Below are positions 1 through 5,574 of a DNA stretch of 5,574 nucleotides, one piece after another (position 1 is the stretch's first letter; the number at the start of each line of letters is the position of its first letter). The position numbers and the translations under genes were made by a program. Below the pieces are notes generated by a model, which was given only the letters and a program-made list of their open reading frames with translations, was not told where the DNA came from and made no database searches. The DNA comes from Candidatus Acetothermia bacterium (lineage in GTDB: Bacteria > Bipolaricaulota > Bipolaricaulia > UBA7950 > UBA9294), in assembly GCA_003545155.1 (NCBI GenBank), contig DQCH01000024.1, positions 1 through 5,574 of the forward strand, written 5' to 3'.

Positions 1-840
1 AAACGGGCCGAAGAAGCTCGCGTGAAAGAGGAACTGGGAGCCCGGCTCCGGGGCGAAGGCTGCATCGGCCGATAGGGTGATGAGAAGATCCTTCTCCCCG
101 CCGAAGGGATCGATGATCTCGTATCCGACCCCGCCTTGCACCGACCAGCCGCAGTACTTCTCATTCCCAGTAGTGAGGATCTCTTCCTCGATAGAGAGGA
201 GAGCGCGGGCGTTCAGGGTAGCTCCGGACGCGTCCTCGATCAGTGTCTCGATTGCAGCGACGAGCTCCTTCATCTCCGCGTACTCGATCTGCCGACCGAT
301 CTCCTTTGCGATTGCCATCAGCACGTCATCGGGCAATTTATCGGTGATCGCTTCAAGAGCGAATAGGTCATTCTGGATCCTGAACGCCTTGGCTAACGGT
401 GTTACATCGTTGAACCGGCCATAACCAAGGCCAGCACTAAGAGCCAAGCCTGGCTGAGGCTGCCCCGTTGCGAGCGATCCCTCTACCCCACCGAACCCGA
501 AGAACGGCATATCCTCAGTGAGGTAGTAGCGCAATGTTCCGGAACCCTGCCCGAGCCAGCCGGTGACGCTGAACCCCGTGAGGGAAACCTCGCCGTTCCC
601 TGCGAGGGTGAACCCCATGGCTGGCGAGTCATAGAGCTGGTTGTAGCCGAGCGAGACCCGTCCAGAGCTCACATCGATCCCTTCTGTCGCTGGATCGTCG
701 AAGTAGCGGTAGTTGAAGGACAGATCCATGTCCGAGAGACTCGTTTCGGGAGTATGGTAGTCGCAAAGAGAGAGTGGAGCAGCAACCGCCAATAGGCCCA
801 CCAACAGACAACCTAACAAACCCACCACCATTCTTTTCAT
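1..840 (-). CDS. Secreted, probably outer-membrane beta-barrel-like protein (partial, C-terminus beyond window)
   Basis: An open frame of 280 codons starts at the ATG at 840-838 and runs off the left edge without a stop, so the C-terminus is missing. Residues 1-22 form a signal peptide (MKR, then a long Leu/Val/Gly-rich core ending near AVAAP). The mature part has short alternating, glycine- and aromatic-rich stretches typical of beta strands: residues 58-110, the glycine-rich FFGFGGVEG at 113-121, LALSAGLGYGRF at 132-143, and 230-275 with GWSVQGGVGYEI. In between, residues about 147-225 are strand-poor and predicted helical (many Ala/Leu/Glu/Ile), an insertion or periplasmic domain inside the barrel-like part. 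I do not recognise a named family. An outer-membrane porin-like role is inferred from composition only. The start is supported by an AAAGGGGG Shine-Dalgarno 5 nt upstream and by a good promoter 45-72 nt upstream. It appears to be transcribed as its own unit. Confidence 0.8.
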   Translation of the reverse strand, partial: MKRMVVGLLGCLLVGLLAVAAPLSLCDYHTPETSLSDMDLSFNYRYFDDPATEGIDVSSGRVSLGYNQLYDSPAMGFTLAGNGEVSLTGFSVTGWLGQGSGTLRYYLTEDMPFFGFGGVEGSLATGQPQPGLALSAGLGYGRFNDVTPLAKAFRIQNDLFALEAITDKLPDDVLMAIAKEIGRQIEYAEMKELVAAIETLIEDASGATLNARALLSIEEEILTTGNEKYCGWSVQGGVGYEIIDPFGGEKDLLITLSADAAFAPEPGSQFLFHASFFGPF

Positions 841-845
841 ACGTA

Positions 846-853
846 CCCCCTTT
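846..853 (-). promoter_or_regulatory. Ribosome binding site of the outer-membrane-type gene
   Basis: Read on the minus strand, AAAGGGGG lies 5 nt before the ATG at 840. It is a G-rich variant of the Shine-Dalgarno core at good spacing, and it fixes the start of the partial gene at 1-840. Confidence 0.6.
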
Positions 854-860
854 TTCACCA

Positions 861-881
861 GGATAGAATTTTCTATTATCC
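861..881 (-). promoter_or_regulatory. Imperfect dyad at the predicted transcription start (possible operator or 5' hairpin)
   Basis: GGATAGAA is followed by TT and then TTCTAT, with the closing CC reached after an extra TAT. This gives an AT-rich inverted repeat with 8-bp arms, one of them interrupted. It begins at about +1 of the promoter at 885-912 and lies in the 5' leader ahead of the ribosome binding site. It could be a repressor operator or a weak leader hairpin. No regulator gene is nearby, so the role is inference. Confidence 0.3.
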
Positions 882-884
882 ACT

Positions 885-912
885 AGTATAGCACTGCGTC
901 GCTGTATGTAAA
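885..912 (-). promoter_or_regulatory. Sigma-70-type promoter of the outer-membrane-type gene
   Basis: On the minus strand, -35 TTTACA (907-912, 5/6 match to TTGACA) is separated by 16 nt from -10 TATACT (885-890, 5/6 match to TATAAT). The predicted start of transcription is near 878, giving a leader of about 38 nt that contains the Shine-Dalgarno. It lies in the 220-nt non-coding gap between the remnant at 1061-1599 and the gene at 1-840, exactly where a promoter is expected. Confidence 0.65.
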
Positions 913-920
913 GAACGGTG

Positions 921-945
921 TTCCCCTGTGCTGGTATCGGGGGAA
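921..945. repeat. Short inverted repeat upstream of the promoter
   Basis: TTCCCC (921-926) and GGGGAA (940-945) are perfect complements around a 13-nt loop. The repeat sits 8 nt upstream of the -35 box at 907-912. On the minus strand it is followed by a short T-rich stretch (TTCTTT), so it could be a weak terminator for readthrough from the right, or a binding site for a regulator of the promoter. The rest of the 841-1060 gap shows no further gene that I can support. Confidence 0.3.
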
Positions 946-1060
946 GGATGGGGAGGTGCCTCCTGTCCTTGACTTGCCTCGTGGAAAAGACCAAAGCCTC
1001 CGGAAGGTTCAACAGGTAAGGGCGTATCTGAGATCCCCAACGAAAGGAGCGGATGATCAT

Positions 1061-1599
1061 CTACACTAATTGATCACGGTTTCCCACCTTGACACGGTAG
1101 AGGGTGAGCTCGCAGCGGATGCGATGGATGAGGCATGAGCGTGGGTGGAAATGATAAGGCCTTTATTGCTCGCCAGCGCCTCCTCCACCGCAGGAACAAA
1201 AGCGGGAGAGAAGATCTCCATTGGTGCGAACTCGTCGATCACCACGAGTTCCTTTTCTCCGTCTAATGCTTTGGCAACCTGTTTTTCGTCTTCGGTTAAG
1301 AACAGGGCATAATTGGGTTGGCGGTGCATTTTGAAGACCGCTGTTGACAGTTGAACCAGATAGGAAAACCCCAACACCTCGCTGAGGATCGGCCGGATCA
1401 ACTCCTCTTCGAGAGCGGCCTCGGATGTCGCAGGCAGCGCCCGCTGAAAAAGGCTCTGGAGCTTCTCCCTGGCTCTCTGCAGCTCATCCTTGGGTATCTG
1501 CCATTCCGGCAGATTTGGCAGGCGCTCCTCCAGGAAGTCATGCGAGAAGAGCTTGCTGTTTCGATAGGGGCTATTTATCCCTTCCATCTCTTCTGTCAT
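1061..1599 (-). pseudogene. Chimeric remnant: type IIG restriction-modification N-terminus joined to a THEP1-like NTPase C-terminus, frameshifted
   Basis: An open frame of 177 codons runs from ATG 1599 to a stop at 1066. Residues 13-112 look like the extreme N-terminus of Eco57I/MmeI-type single-chain restriction-modification enzymes: NSKLFSHDFLEERLPNLPEW, then the LEEELIRPILSEVLG and PNYALF motifs. Such enzymes usually exceed 800 residues; the nuclease and methylase parts are absent. From residue 117 the protein switches to the second half of an NTPase_1/THEP1-like P-loop NTPase: Walker B-like LVVIDEFAPMEIFSPAF (118-134) and IISTHAHA (149-156). The Walker A half is missing, so neither activity is expected. 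After residue 156 this frame loses resemblance, while another frame continues plausibly with LIHRIRCELTLYRVKVGNRD and ends at 1061, consistent with loss of one base near 1129-1146. There is no evident Shine-Dalgarno. Family assignments are from motif recognition. A gene fusion still under selection is less likely but possible. Confidence 0.65.
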
Positions 1600-1635
1600 T
1601 TTTGAGGATCAGCGGCGGAAAAGCAACCTCGATCG

Positions 1636-1653
1636 CTTCAGCGTAAGCTGAGG
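1636..1653 (+). other. Small hairpin with GUAA (GNRA-type) loop in the 1600-1702 gap
   Basis: CTTCAGC and GCTGAGG pair over 7 bp (one G-U) around GTAA, which on the plus strand is a GNRA tetraloop. No T-tract follows on either strand, so it is not a convincing terminator. The surrounding 103-nt gap between the lipoprotein stop and the remnant shows no gene or promoter that I can support. Confidence 0.25.
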
Positions 1654-1702
1654 ACGTAGAAAAACCTTTGTTGTAAGTCCTGCCGAAAAACGCTGCCCTA
1701 CT

Positions 1703-2767
1703 TCACTTCAAGAGCGGTGAGGACTCACGTGTGGAAAGGTCGTAGGCAAGCAGATCGTAGCCTTCTTCGACTTCGATAATCAGCCCCAGCGTCTCCTGGT
1801 CGATCCAGAAGAGGGTAGAGATGGAATCGCTTCCCCGAATTCTCGTGCTCTCATCCGTCTGCCGGTCGTAGAGGTAGACGGCCTGCTCCTCCTCGTTCTC
1901 GGAGCCAATGTAAGCGAGGAGCGAGCCGTCCGGGGAGAAGCTGGGGGCGACGCCCATCGCCGCGATCCTCTCCCCTGTCTCCTCCGCTGTGTCGAGTAGG
2001 TAGAGGGAGGGACCATCGACCCCCACCTCAGGAGCGATGAGGACTTGGTCATAGAGTGCCAGAGCGAGGTGCTGTCCTGAGGGATCTACGTCCCAAAGGA
2101 ATAGGGCCGGCAGGAGAGAGAGGGTCTCCACCATTTTTTGTGAAAGGTAGAAGGAAGCGATCTCGTTCATCTCGCCAGAATTGGGCTCGTAGGTTAAAAC
2201 ATGTGCGAGCCGCAGGCTCCCCTCGTTTGTCACTTGAATGACCATGAGGTTAGAACCGCTTGCCGGACGATAGCTTAAGACATCATCGAGCAAGGGATAA
2301 CTGACCTCCTCGCTTCGGTCGTAGAGGACGAGATGACCGTATCCCTCTTCGTCGAAGCGCAGGTAGGTGATGTTTCCTTCTGGGGTGAAGGCCGGAGTGA
2401 GGATCGGCTCCTCGGACGCAAAGAGTGTAACGGTTTCAGAGTCCGTCTGGACGTTGGCGAGGCGTAGCTTCCAGGCGACCGGTATGCCCAATGCGCAGGG
2501 TTCGGCTTCGATGAACAGGAGCTCTTCTCCATCGCGTGACCAAGCGATGGCCCCACAGATGCCGATGGCGGTTGCCCTTTCAAGACGGGTGAGCCCGCCC
2601 TTATAGAGGAGCACGAGGGTCCCTTCCTCAGTGAGGAGGTCATATACCCCTGTCTCGTCGAGGAAAAATGCGATCGCCCCATCCGGACCAACGGCTGGCT
2701 GGTTGAATGGAAATCCACAGCCAGCTAAGAAAACCAGTGCCAAAAGGAGTAAAATTCGTAGTTTCAT
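1703..2767 (-). CDS. Lipoprotein with predicted TolB/PD40-like beta-propeller
   Basis: The 354-residue product has a clear lipoprotein signal: MKLR, a Leu-rich core, then the lipobox LAGC with the acylated cysteine at residue 17. It should be a membrane-anchored protein facing the periplasm or exterior. The mature part is acidic and built of repeating blade-like units carrying the PD40/TolB signature (a 'SPDG-x-x-L-x-Y' type turn): WSRDGEELLFI (76-86), FTPEGNITYLRF (127-138), VDPSGQHLALAL (227-238) and FSPDGSLLAYIG (277-288), each followed by a strand such as AVYLYDRQTDESTRI (296-310) or YDLLAYDLSTRES (337-349). No catalytic motif is visible, so binding or scaffolding is the likely role; the partner is unknown. 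The ATG follows a promoter so closely that the mRNA may be leaderless. The only good Shine-Dalgarno-like sequence lies 20 nt upstream, too far for a normal start. It is 58 nt downstream of the kinase gene. Confidence 0.85.
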   Translation of the reverse strand: MKLRILLLLALVFLAGCGFPFNQPAVGPDGAIAFFLDETGVYDLLTEEGTLVLLYKGGLTRLERATAIGICGAIAWSRDGEELLFIEAEPCALGIPVAWKLRLANVQTDSETVTLFASEEPILTPAFTPEGNITYLRFDEEGYGHLVLYDRSEEVSYPLLDDVLSYRPASGSNLMVIQVTNEGSLRLAHVLTYEPNSGEMNEIASFYLSQKMVETLSLLPALFLWDVDPSGQHLALALYDQVLIAPEVGVDGPSLYLLDTAEETGERIAAMGVAPSFSPDGSLLAYIGSENEEEQAVYLYDRQTDESTRIRGSDSISTLFWIDQETLGLIIEVEEGYDLLAYDLSTRESSPLLK

Positions 2768-2773
2768 AAGCCC

Positions 2774-2802
2774 AGTCTAGGCTATATCCTCCTTTAAGTC
2801 AA
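2774..2802 (-). promoter_or_regulatory. Predicted promoter of the lipoprotein gene, giving a leaderless mRNA
   Basis: On the minus strand, -35 TTGACT (2797-2802, 5/6) and -10 TAGACT (2774-2779, 4/6) are 17 nt apart. Only 6 nt separate the -10 from the ATG at 2767, so transcription would start at or next to the A of the start codon. An AAAGGAGG (2788-2795) lies inside the spacer, 20 nt from the ATG, with no start codon at normal distance from it. Either the gene is leaderless, or this is an ordinary Shine-Dalgarno with unusual spacing and the real promoter is upstream. Confidence 0.45.
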
Positions 2803-2825
2803 CACGTTGCGGCAAGCACTATCCC

Positions 2826-3698
2826 TTAGGTGTGTACAGCCTTTCCTCGAAGCATGCGGCAGGCTACCTCGTTTCCCCGACGGTTCGCCGCGCTTAGGTC
2901 GCGGCTCTTCAGATGGGTCACGATGAAGCCGGCAGCGAAGGCATCGCCTGCTCCGGTGGTATCTAAGGCCTTAATCGAGTCGATTTGACACCGATCTCGC
3001 TTATCCCCACTCCAGGCAAGAGAACCTTTTCCTTCCAAGGTGAGGGCGCCCGTGGTGAACTTCTCGGCGAGCGCAGTGACGACCTCCTCCGGCGTCTCCT
3101 TTTCGGTAAGGAGCTTCCCTTCCTTTAAGTTGGGGAAGATGAAGTTGACCTTGGCGACCGCCTCAAGGAAGCTAGTAACGCCGAAGGAGTGAATCAGGTT
3201 AGCGGGTGGAGGGCTAACAGAGATGCTTATGCCTTTCCTTTGCGCGATTTGCATGGCTTTCTTTACTGCCGGAAGCTGGGCAAGGGAGAGGAAACTGTAA
3301 CCAGAAAGATGTAGGTGGTTAGCGCCGTGGAAGCAATCCTCCCGGATCCAGGGTGGGTCAAGGCCGTCGTTTGCTCCCCGTGAGCAAAGCATCGTGCTCT
3401 TTTCACCATATTGCAGTGCGACGATCGTTCCAGTTGGAAGCTCAACATGCTTGACTTGCGTATCGATCCCCTGTTCTATCAAGGAATGGACAAGGAGCTC
3501 CCCCACAAGGTCGGTCCCAACACAGCCGATGAAGGTGACATCTGCCCCCTCGCAAGCGGCGGCACGGGCGAAATTCCCGGCCGAGCCACCGGGGGTGAAC
3601 TCAACGCTCGTTCTTACCTCCCCGCCATGAGGCAGATCACAAGGAAGCCTTGCAAGCACATCAAGGTTAAGGTCACCGAGGACAACGATACGGCTCAT
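2826..3698 (-). CDS. PfkB/ribokinase-family carbohydrate or nucleoside kinase
   Basis: The 290-residue cytoplasmic kinase is of normal length for the ribokinase/PfkB family (about 300). It has the N-terminal GDLNLD substrate-side motif (8-13), the glycine-rich PGGSAGNFARAA (36-47) that closes over the substrate, SRGAN (106-110), the Mg/phosphate NxxE motif in FPNLKEG (188-194) and the C-terminal signature DTTGAGDAFAAGF (246-258), with Asp252 as the expected catalytic base and the GAG stretch as the anion hole. All key residues are present, so it should transfer phosphate from ATP to a sugar, nucleoside or similar alcohol. The substrate cannot be read from the sequence. Its ATG overlaps the stop of the upstream BtpA-like gene (ATGA, 4 nt), with a purine run AAAAGGAAA directly before it. 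The two proteins are therefore translationally coupled and probably share a pathway. Confidence 0.92.
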   Translation of the reverse strand: MSRIVVLGDLNLDVLARLPCDLPHGGEVRTSVEFTPGGSAGNFARAAACEGADVTFIGCVGTDLVGELLVHSLIEQGIDTQVKHVELPTGTIVALQYGEKSTMLCSRGANDGLDPPWIREDCFHGANHLHLSGYSFLSLAQLPAVKKAMQIAQRKGISISVSPPPANLIHSFGVTSFLEAVAKVNFIFPNLKEGKLLTEKETPEEVVTALAEKFTTGALTLEGKGSLAWSGDKRDRCQIDSIKALDTTGAGDAFAAGFIVTHLKSRDLSAANRRGNEVACRMLRGKAVHT

Positions 3699-4480
3699 TT
3701 TCCTTTTCGCAACCCCACGATCGCCTCGGAGAGCGCACGGACCCGTGCGGGGTCGATCGGCGCATCGACCTTCCCATTCTCTTTGAGGGAGGTTCCGACG
3801 ATGAACCCATCCGCCTCACGATAGGTAGAAAGGTTATCTATCCTTACACCGCTTCCCACGAAGGTGGGCAAGGGGGTAACTTGCTTCACCGCTTGCAGAT
3901 CCTCGGGTGCGGCCCGCTTTCCCGTTCCAATTCCGGAGACGATCAGTCCATCAGGGTTGTTCCTCGCTGCATCGAGGGCCGCTTCCTCGATTGTCGTTAA
4001 GTGGGCAGCGTGCTTAACGTGTACGTCGGCGAGGATCTTCACCTCACAACCAAGACGGTTCCGCAGCTTATGAAGGGCATGCGCCTCTCCCTCGATCAGC
4101 CCTTGATCGGTGAACGCCACCCCGCAAAAGACGTTCACCCGAATGAAGGATGCTCCGGTGGCAGCGGCGATCGAGAGGGCCGCGATCCCATCGTTTCGCA
4201 ACACGTTCACTCCAATTGGAATGCGTGCTTTCCTCATGATCTCCTCTATGATCACGGTCATGACCGCAATCGTTTCAGTTGGTGCGCGTTTGGCAAACGG
4301 GACATCCCTGAGATTTTCCACGAGCGCTGCGTTAGCCCCTCCTGTTTCCAGCGCTTCGAGATCGCGCAGAGCGGTGTTTACAATCAGAGGCATCCCGCCT
4401 TTTGTGTAGCGAGTGCTCCCTGGAAGAGGCAACAGGTGAATCATCCCAACAAGTGGCTTTTCAGATGTAAACGGTTCCAT
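3695..4480 (-). CDS. BtpA/SgcQ-family TIM-barrel protein
   Basis: The 261-residue product matches the BtpA/SgcQ family along its whole length: VGMIHLLPLPGS (11-22), GGANAALVENLRDVPF (47-62), IPIGVNVLRND (87-97), FIRVNVFCGVAFTDQGLIEG (112-131), ILADVHVKHAAHL (149-161), DGLIVSGIGTG (177-187), FVGSGVRIDN (207-216) and DGFIVGTSLKENG (224-236). The family is predicted to fold as a TIM barrel with a phosphate-binding C-terminal edge (GSG, GTS). Synechocystis BtpA affects photosystem I accumulation and E. coli SgcQ lies in a sugar operon, but the reaction is unsettled. Here the coupled partner is a PfkB kinase, which suggests the substrate is a phosphorylated sugar or nucleoside (inference). I prefer the ATG at 4480. 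The in-frame TTG at 4519 has no Shine-Dalgarno, falls in the predicted -35 box and would add 13 residues without family resemblance. Confidence 0.9.
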   Translation of the reverse strand: MEPFTSEKPLVGMIHLLPLPGSTRYTKGGMPLIVNTALRDLEALETGGANAALVENLRDVPFAKRAPTETIAVMTVIIEEIMRKARIPIGVNVLRNDGIAALSIAAATGASFIRVNVFCGVAFTDQGLIEGEAHALHKLRNRLGCEVKILADVHVKHAAHLTTIEEAALDAARNNPDGLIVSGIGTGKRAAPEDLQAVKQVTPLPTFVGSGVRIDNLSTYREADGFIVGTSLKENGKVDAPIDPARVRALSEAIVGLRKGK

Positions 4481-4489
4481 AGTCCTGTA

Positions 4490-4519
4490 ACTATATCTCT
4501 CCTTTTGGTAGGGTGACAA
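4490..4519 (-). promoter_or_regulatory. Predicted promoter of the BtpA-kinase operon, with near-leaderless start
   Basis: On the minus strand, -35 TTGTCA (4514-4519, 5/6) and -10 TATAGT (4490-4495, 5/6) are 18 nt apart, in the 74-nt gap after the exporter gene. Only 9 nt lie between the -10 and the ATG at 4480, giving a leader of about 2-3 nt. As at the lipoprotein gene, an AAAGGAG (4499-4505) lies in the spacer, 18 nt from the ATG, followed by the same GATATAG string. Confidence 0.5.
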
Positions 4520-4554
4520 GGATTAGGCGTCCAAATCGCCCGAGGGCAGTGCGT

Positions 4555-5574
4555 TCAGAGCCCGATGAGGTAAAGGACTCCTCCTACAGCGAGGCCAAAG
4601 GCCAGGTTGAAACCCTTCACCCAGAGTGAGTCACGTACCGATGCTGAGAGGAGTGGAAGCATTCCATGTCCATCCTGCACGAAGGAACTAACAAACAGAA
4701 CGGAGAAGGGGATCAGGCCGTCGGCAAACATCATGACGAAGATCAGGTGTGGCCCGGACTCGGGGATCACCCCGAGCAGCCCTGCGAATAGGAAGATCCA
4801 TAGCATGTGTGTCTGAAGGAACGTGCGAACGGTCTCTGTATCCGGAAGCAAAGCCATCAAAAGGAGTGCTCCGAACGTCCACAAAAAGACGCGCAGGGTG
4901 TGACGACGCAGGATGTGGTCAATGATATGGTCCTTCAGGTAGTGTTCTGAGCTTGACAGGCCGAGGAAGGTTCCGAACAGGAGGAGGATCACGAGGGTCA
5001 CCCGCATCCAGGACTCCTCAGGATGAATCCCCCCGAGGCCGACGGCCAGCAACAGTGTTCCCATAAGTAGGAGAAAGAGGATGCGCAGGGCACTCGGGCG
5101 GTGCAGGTTGCTACGCAGCGTCTTCCATCGCTTCTCGTCCAGCTCCTCCGGGTGGACCGCCTGTAGTTCGCATTCTTCGCAGGGCTTGATTTTAAGCCAT
5201 TTTGCGATAAGGTCGGCGAGAGACCCGAACAGGATCCCCGCGACGAACAGGCCGGCAAACAGGAGGAGGGCCTTTCCTGGGAACAGGGAGAGCATGACGT
5301 AAGCCTCATCCCCGGACGTGGCGATCATTCCCCCCACTATAGCACCGAACCCGATCAAACCGTGCACATACAAGGAGACGTTCATGAATGCTCCCAAGCA
5401 CCCTGGCGTCGAGCCGAGGAACGAGGAAAGCAGGTATTCACGCCATTTGCGGCCACGTAACGCCTGTGTCATCCTGCCACGCGATCGCACGTTTAACCAA
5501 TCGACGAAGACCATCATCGAGAAAACGAAGATGGTGATCGTCGCTGCCTCGCGCAGGATCGCAAGGACGTTCAT
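4555..5574 (-). CDS. ArsP_2/DUF2899-family ten-helix membrane protein, putative heavy-metal or manganese exporter
   Basis: The 339-residue integral membrane protein has about ten hydrophobic segments (near 9-25, 48-68, 73-90, 102-122, 163-182, 190-207, 227-244, 257-272, 276-298 and 318-338). It carries the conserved blocks of the putative 10-TM heavy-metal exporter family (PF11449 by recognition): FVDWLNV (23-29), LLSSFLGSTPGCLGAF (48-63), MIATSGDEAYVML (83-95), HYLKDHIIDHI (211-221), RVFLWTFGALLL (228-239), GVIPESGPHLIF (268-279) and VQDGHGMLPLL (299-309). Conserved Asp, Glu, His and Pro in these blocks probably form the metal path; the metal is unproven. A hydrophilic loop at 127-160 has Cys132-x-x-Cys135 and His141. 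The halves look duplicated: P-x-x-x-G turns at 53-63 and 267-277, then GDE and GHG blocks. The ATG is at the window edge, so its Shine-Dalgarno, promoter and any earlier start are unseen. It ends 74 nt before the BtpA-like gene. Confidence 0.85.
   Translation of the reverse strand: MNVLAILREAATITIFVFSMMVFVDWLNVRSRGRMTQALRGRKWREYLLSSFLGSTPGCLGAFMNVSLYVHGLIGFGAIVGGMIATSGDEAYVMLSLFPGKALLLFAGLFVAGILFGSLADLIAKWLKIKPCEECELQAVHPEELDEKRWKTLRSNLHRPSALRILFLLLMGTLLLAVGLGGIHPEESWMRVTLVILLLFGTFLGLSSSEHYLKDHIIDHILRRHTLRVFLWTFGALLLMALLPDTETVRTFLQTHMLWIFLFAGLLGVIPESGPHLIFVMMFADGLIPFSVLFVSSFVQDGHGMLPLLSASVRDSLWVKGFNLAFGLAVGGVLYLIGL

Noticed and set aside
629..1060. 143-codon minus-strand frame covering the promoter region and the start of the outer-membrane-type gene
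   Set aside because: It overlaps 212 nt of the better-supported gene on the same strand, covers a good promoter, and its Arg/Leu/Ser-rich product has no recognisable domain.
1061..1702. Active restriction-modification or defence system
   Set aside because: Only a short N-terminal piece of the RM enzyme and a half NTPase are present. There is no nuclease, methylase or Walker A motif, and no partner genes are adjacent.
2275..2718. 147-codon minus-strand frame inside the lipoprotein gene
   Set aside because: A shadow frame. The product is Ser/Arg/Pro-rich without domains, and the lipoprotein frame has a signal peptide and blade motifs.
3411..3824. 137-codon plus-strand frame opposite the kinase start
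   Set aside because: Antisense shadow of two well-supported genes, with no motif or ribosome site of its own.
4001..4516. 171-codon plus-strand frame opposite the BtpA-like gene
   Set aside because: Antisense shadow. The minus-strand frame matches a known family over its full length.
4481..4519. TTG at 4519 as start of the BtpA-like gene
   Set aside because: It has no Shine-Dalgarno, adds 13 residues unlike the family, and overlaps the predicted -35 box. The ATG at 4480 fits the family length.
4520..4554. Possible terminator after the exporter gene (GCCC-TC-GGGC)
   Set aside because: The stem is only 3-4 bp with a very small loop and no real T-tract follows.

Overview
This 5.6 kb window holds five complete or partial protein-coding genes and one decayed gene. 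All are read on the minus strand, so transcription runs from the right edge to the left. There are no tRNA or rRNA genes, CRISPR arrays or recognisable transposons. The organism looks like a moderately GC-rich bacterium with an outer membrane, because the leftmost gene encodes a secreted, beta-strand-rich, porin-like protein. The protein styles are compatible with an uncultured anaerobic or thermophilic lineage such as Bipolaricaulota/Acetothermia. That is only an impression, and the window has no marker gene to settle it.

Layout in transcription order. (1) 5574-4555: a ten-helix membrane protein of the ArsP_2/DUF2899 family (putative heavy-metal or manganese exporter); its ATG lies exactly at the window edge. 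(2) 4480-3695 and 3698-2826: a two-gene operon with an ATGA overlap, encoding a BtpA/SgcQ-family TIM-barrel protein followed by a PfkB/ribokinase-family kinase. It has its own promoter just upstream. (3) 2767-1703: a lipoprotein with a predicted TolB/PD40-like beta-propeller, also with its own promoter. (4) 1599-1061: a chimeric remnant. Its N-terminal part resembles the start of a type IIG (Eco57I/MmeI-like) restriction-modification enzyme, its C-terminal part resembles a THEP1-type NTPase (NTPase_1), and the end is frameshifted. (5) 912-1: a well-formed promoter followed by the partial outer-membrane-type protein, which runs off the left edge.

The BtpA-like protein and the kinase are translationally coupled and probably act on the same small molecule, but the sequence does not show which one. 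The lipoprotein and exporter have no clear functional link to them. The most interesting points are the chimeric, frameshifted RM/NTPase remnant, two promoters placed so close to their start codons that the mRNAs would be leaderless or nearly so, and the uncharacterised BtpA-kinase pair. I do not see a clear, complete new defence or mobile system.
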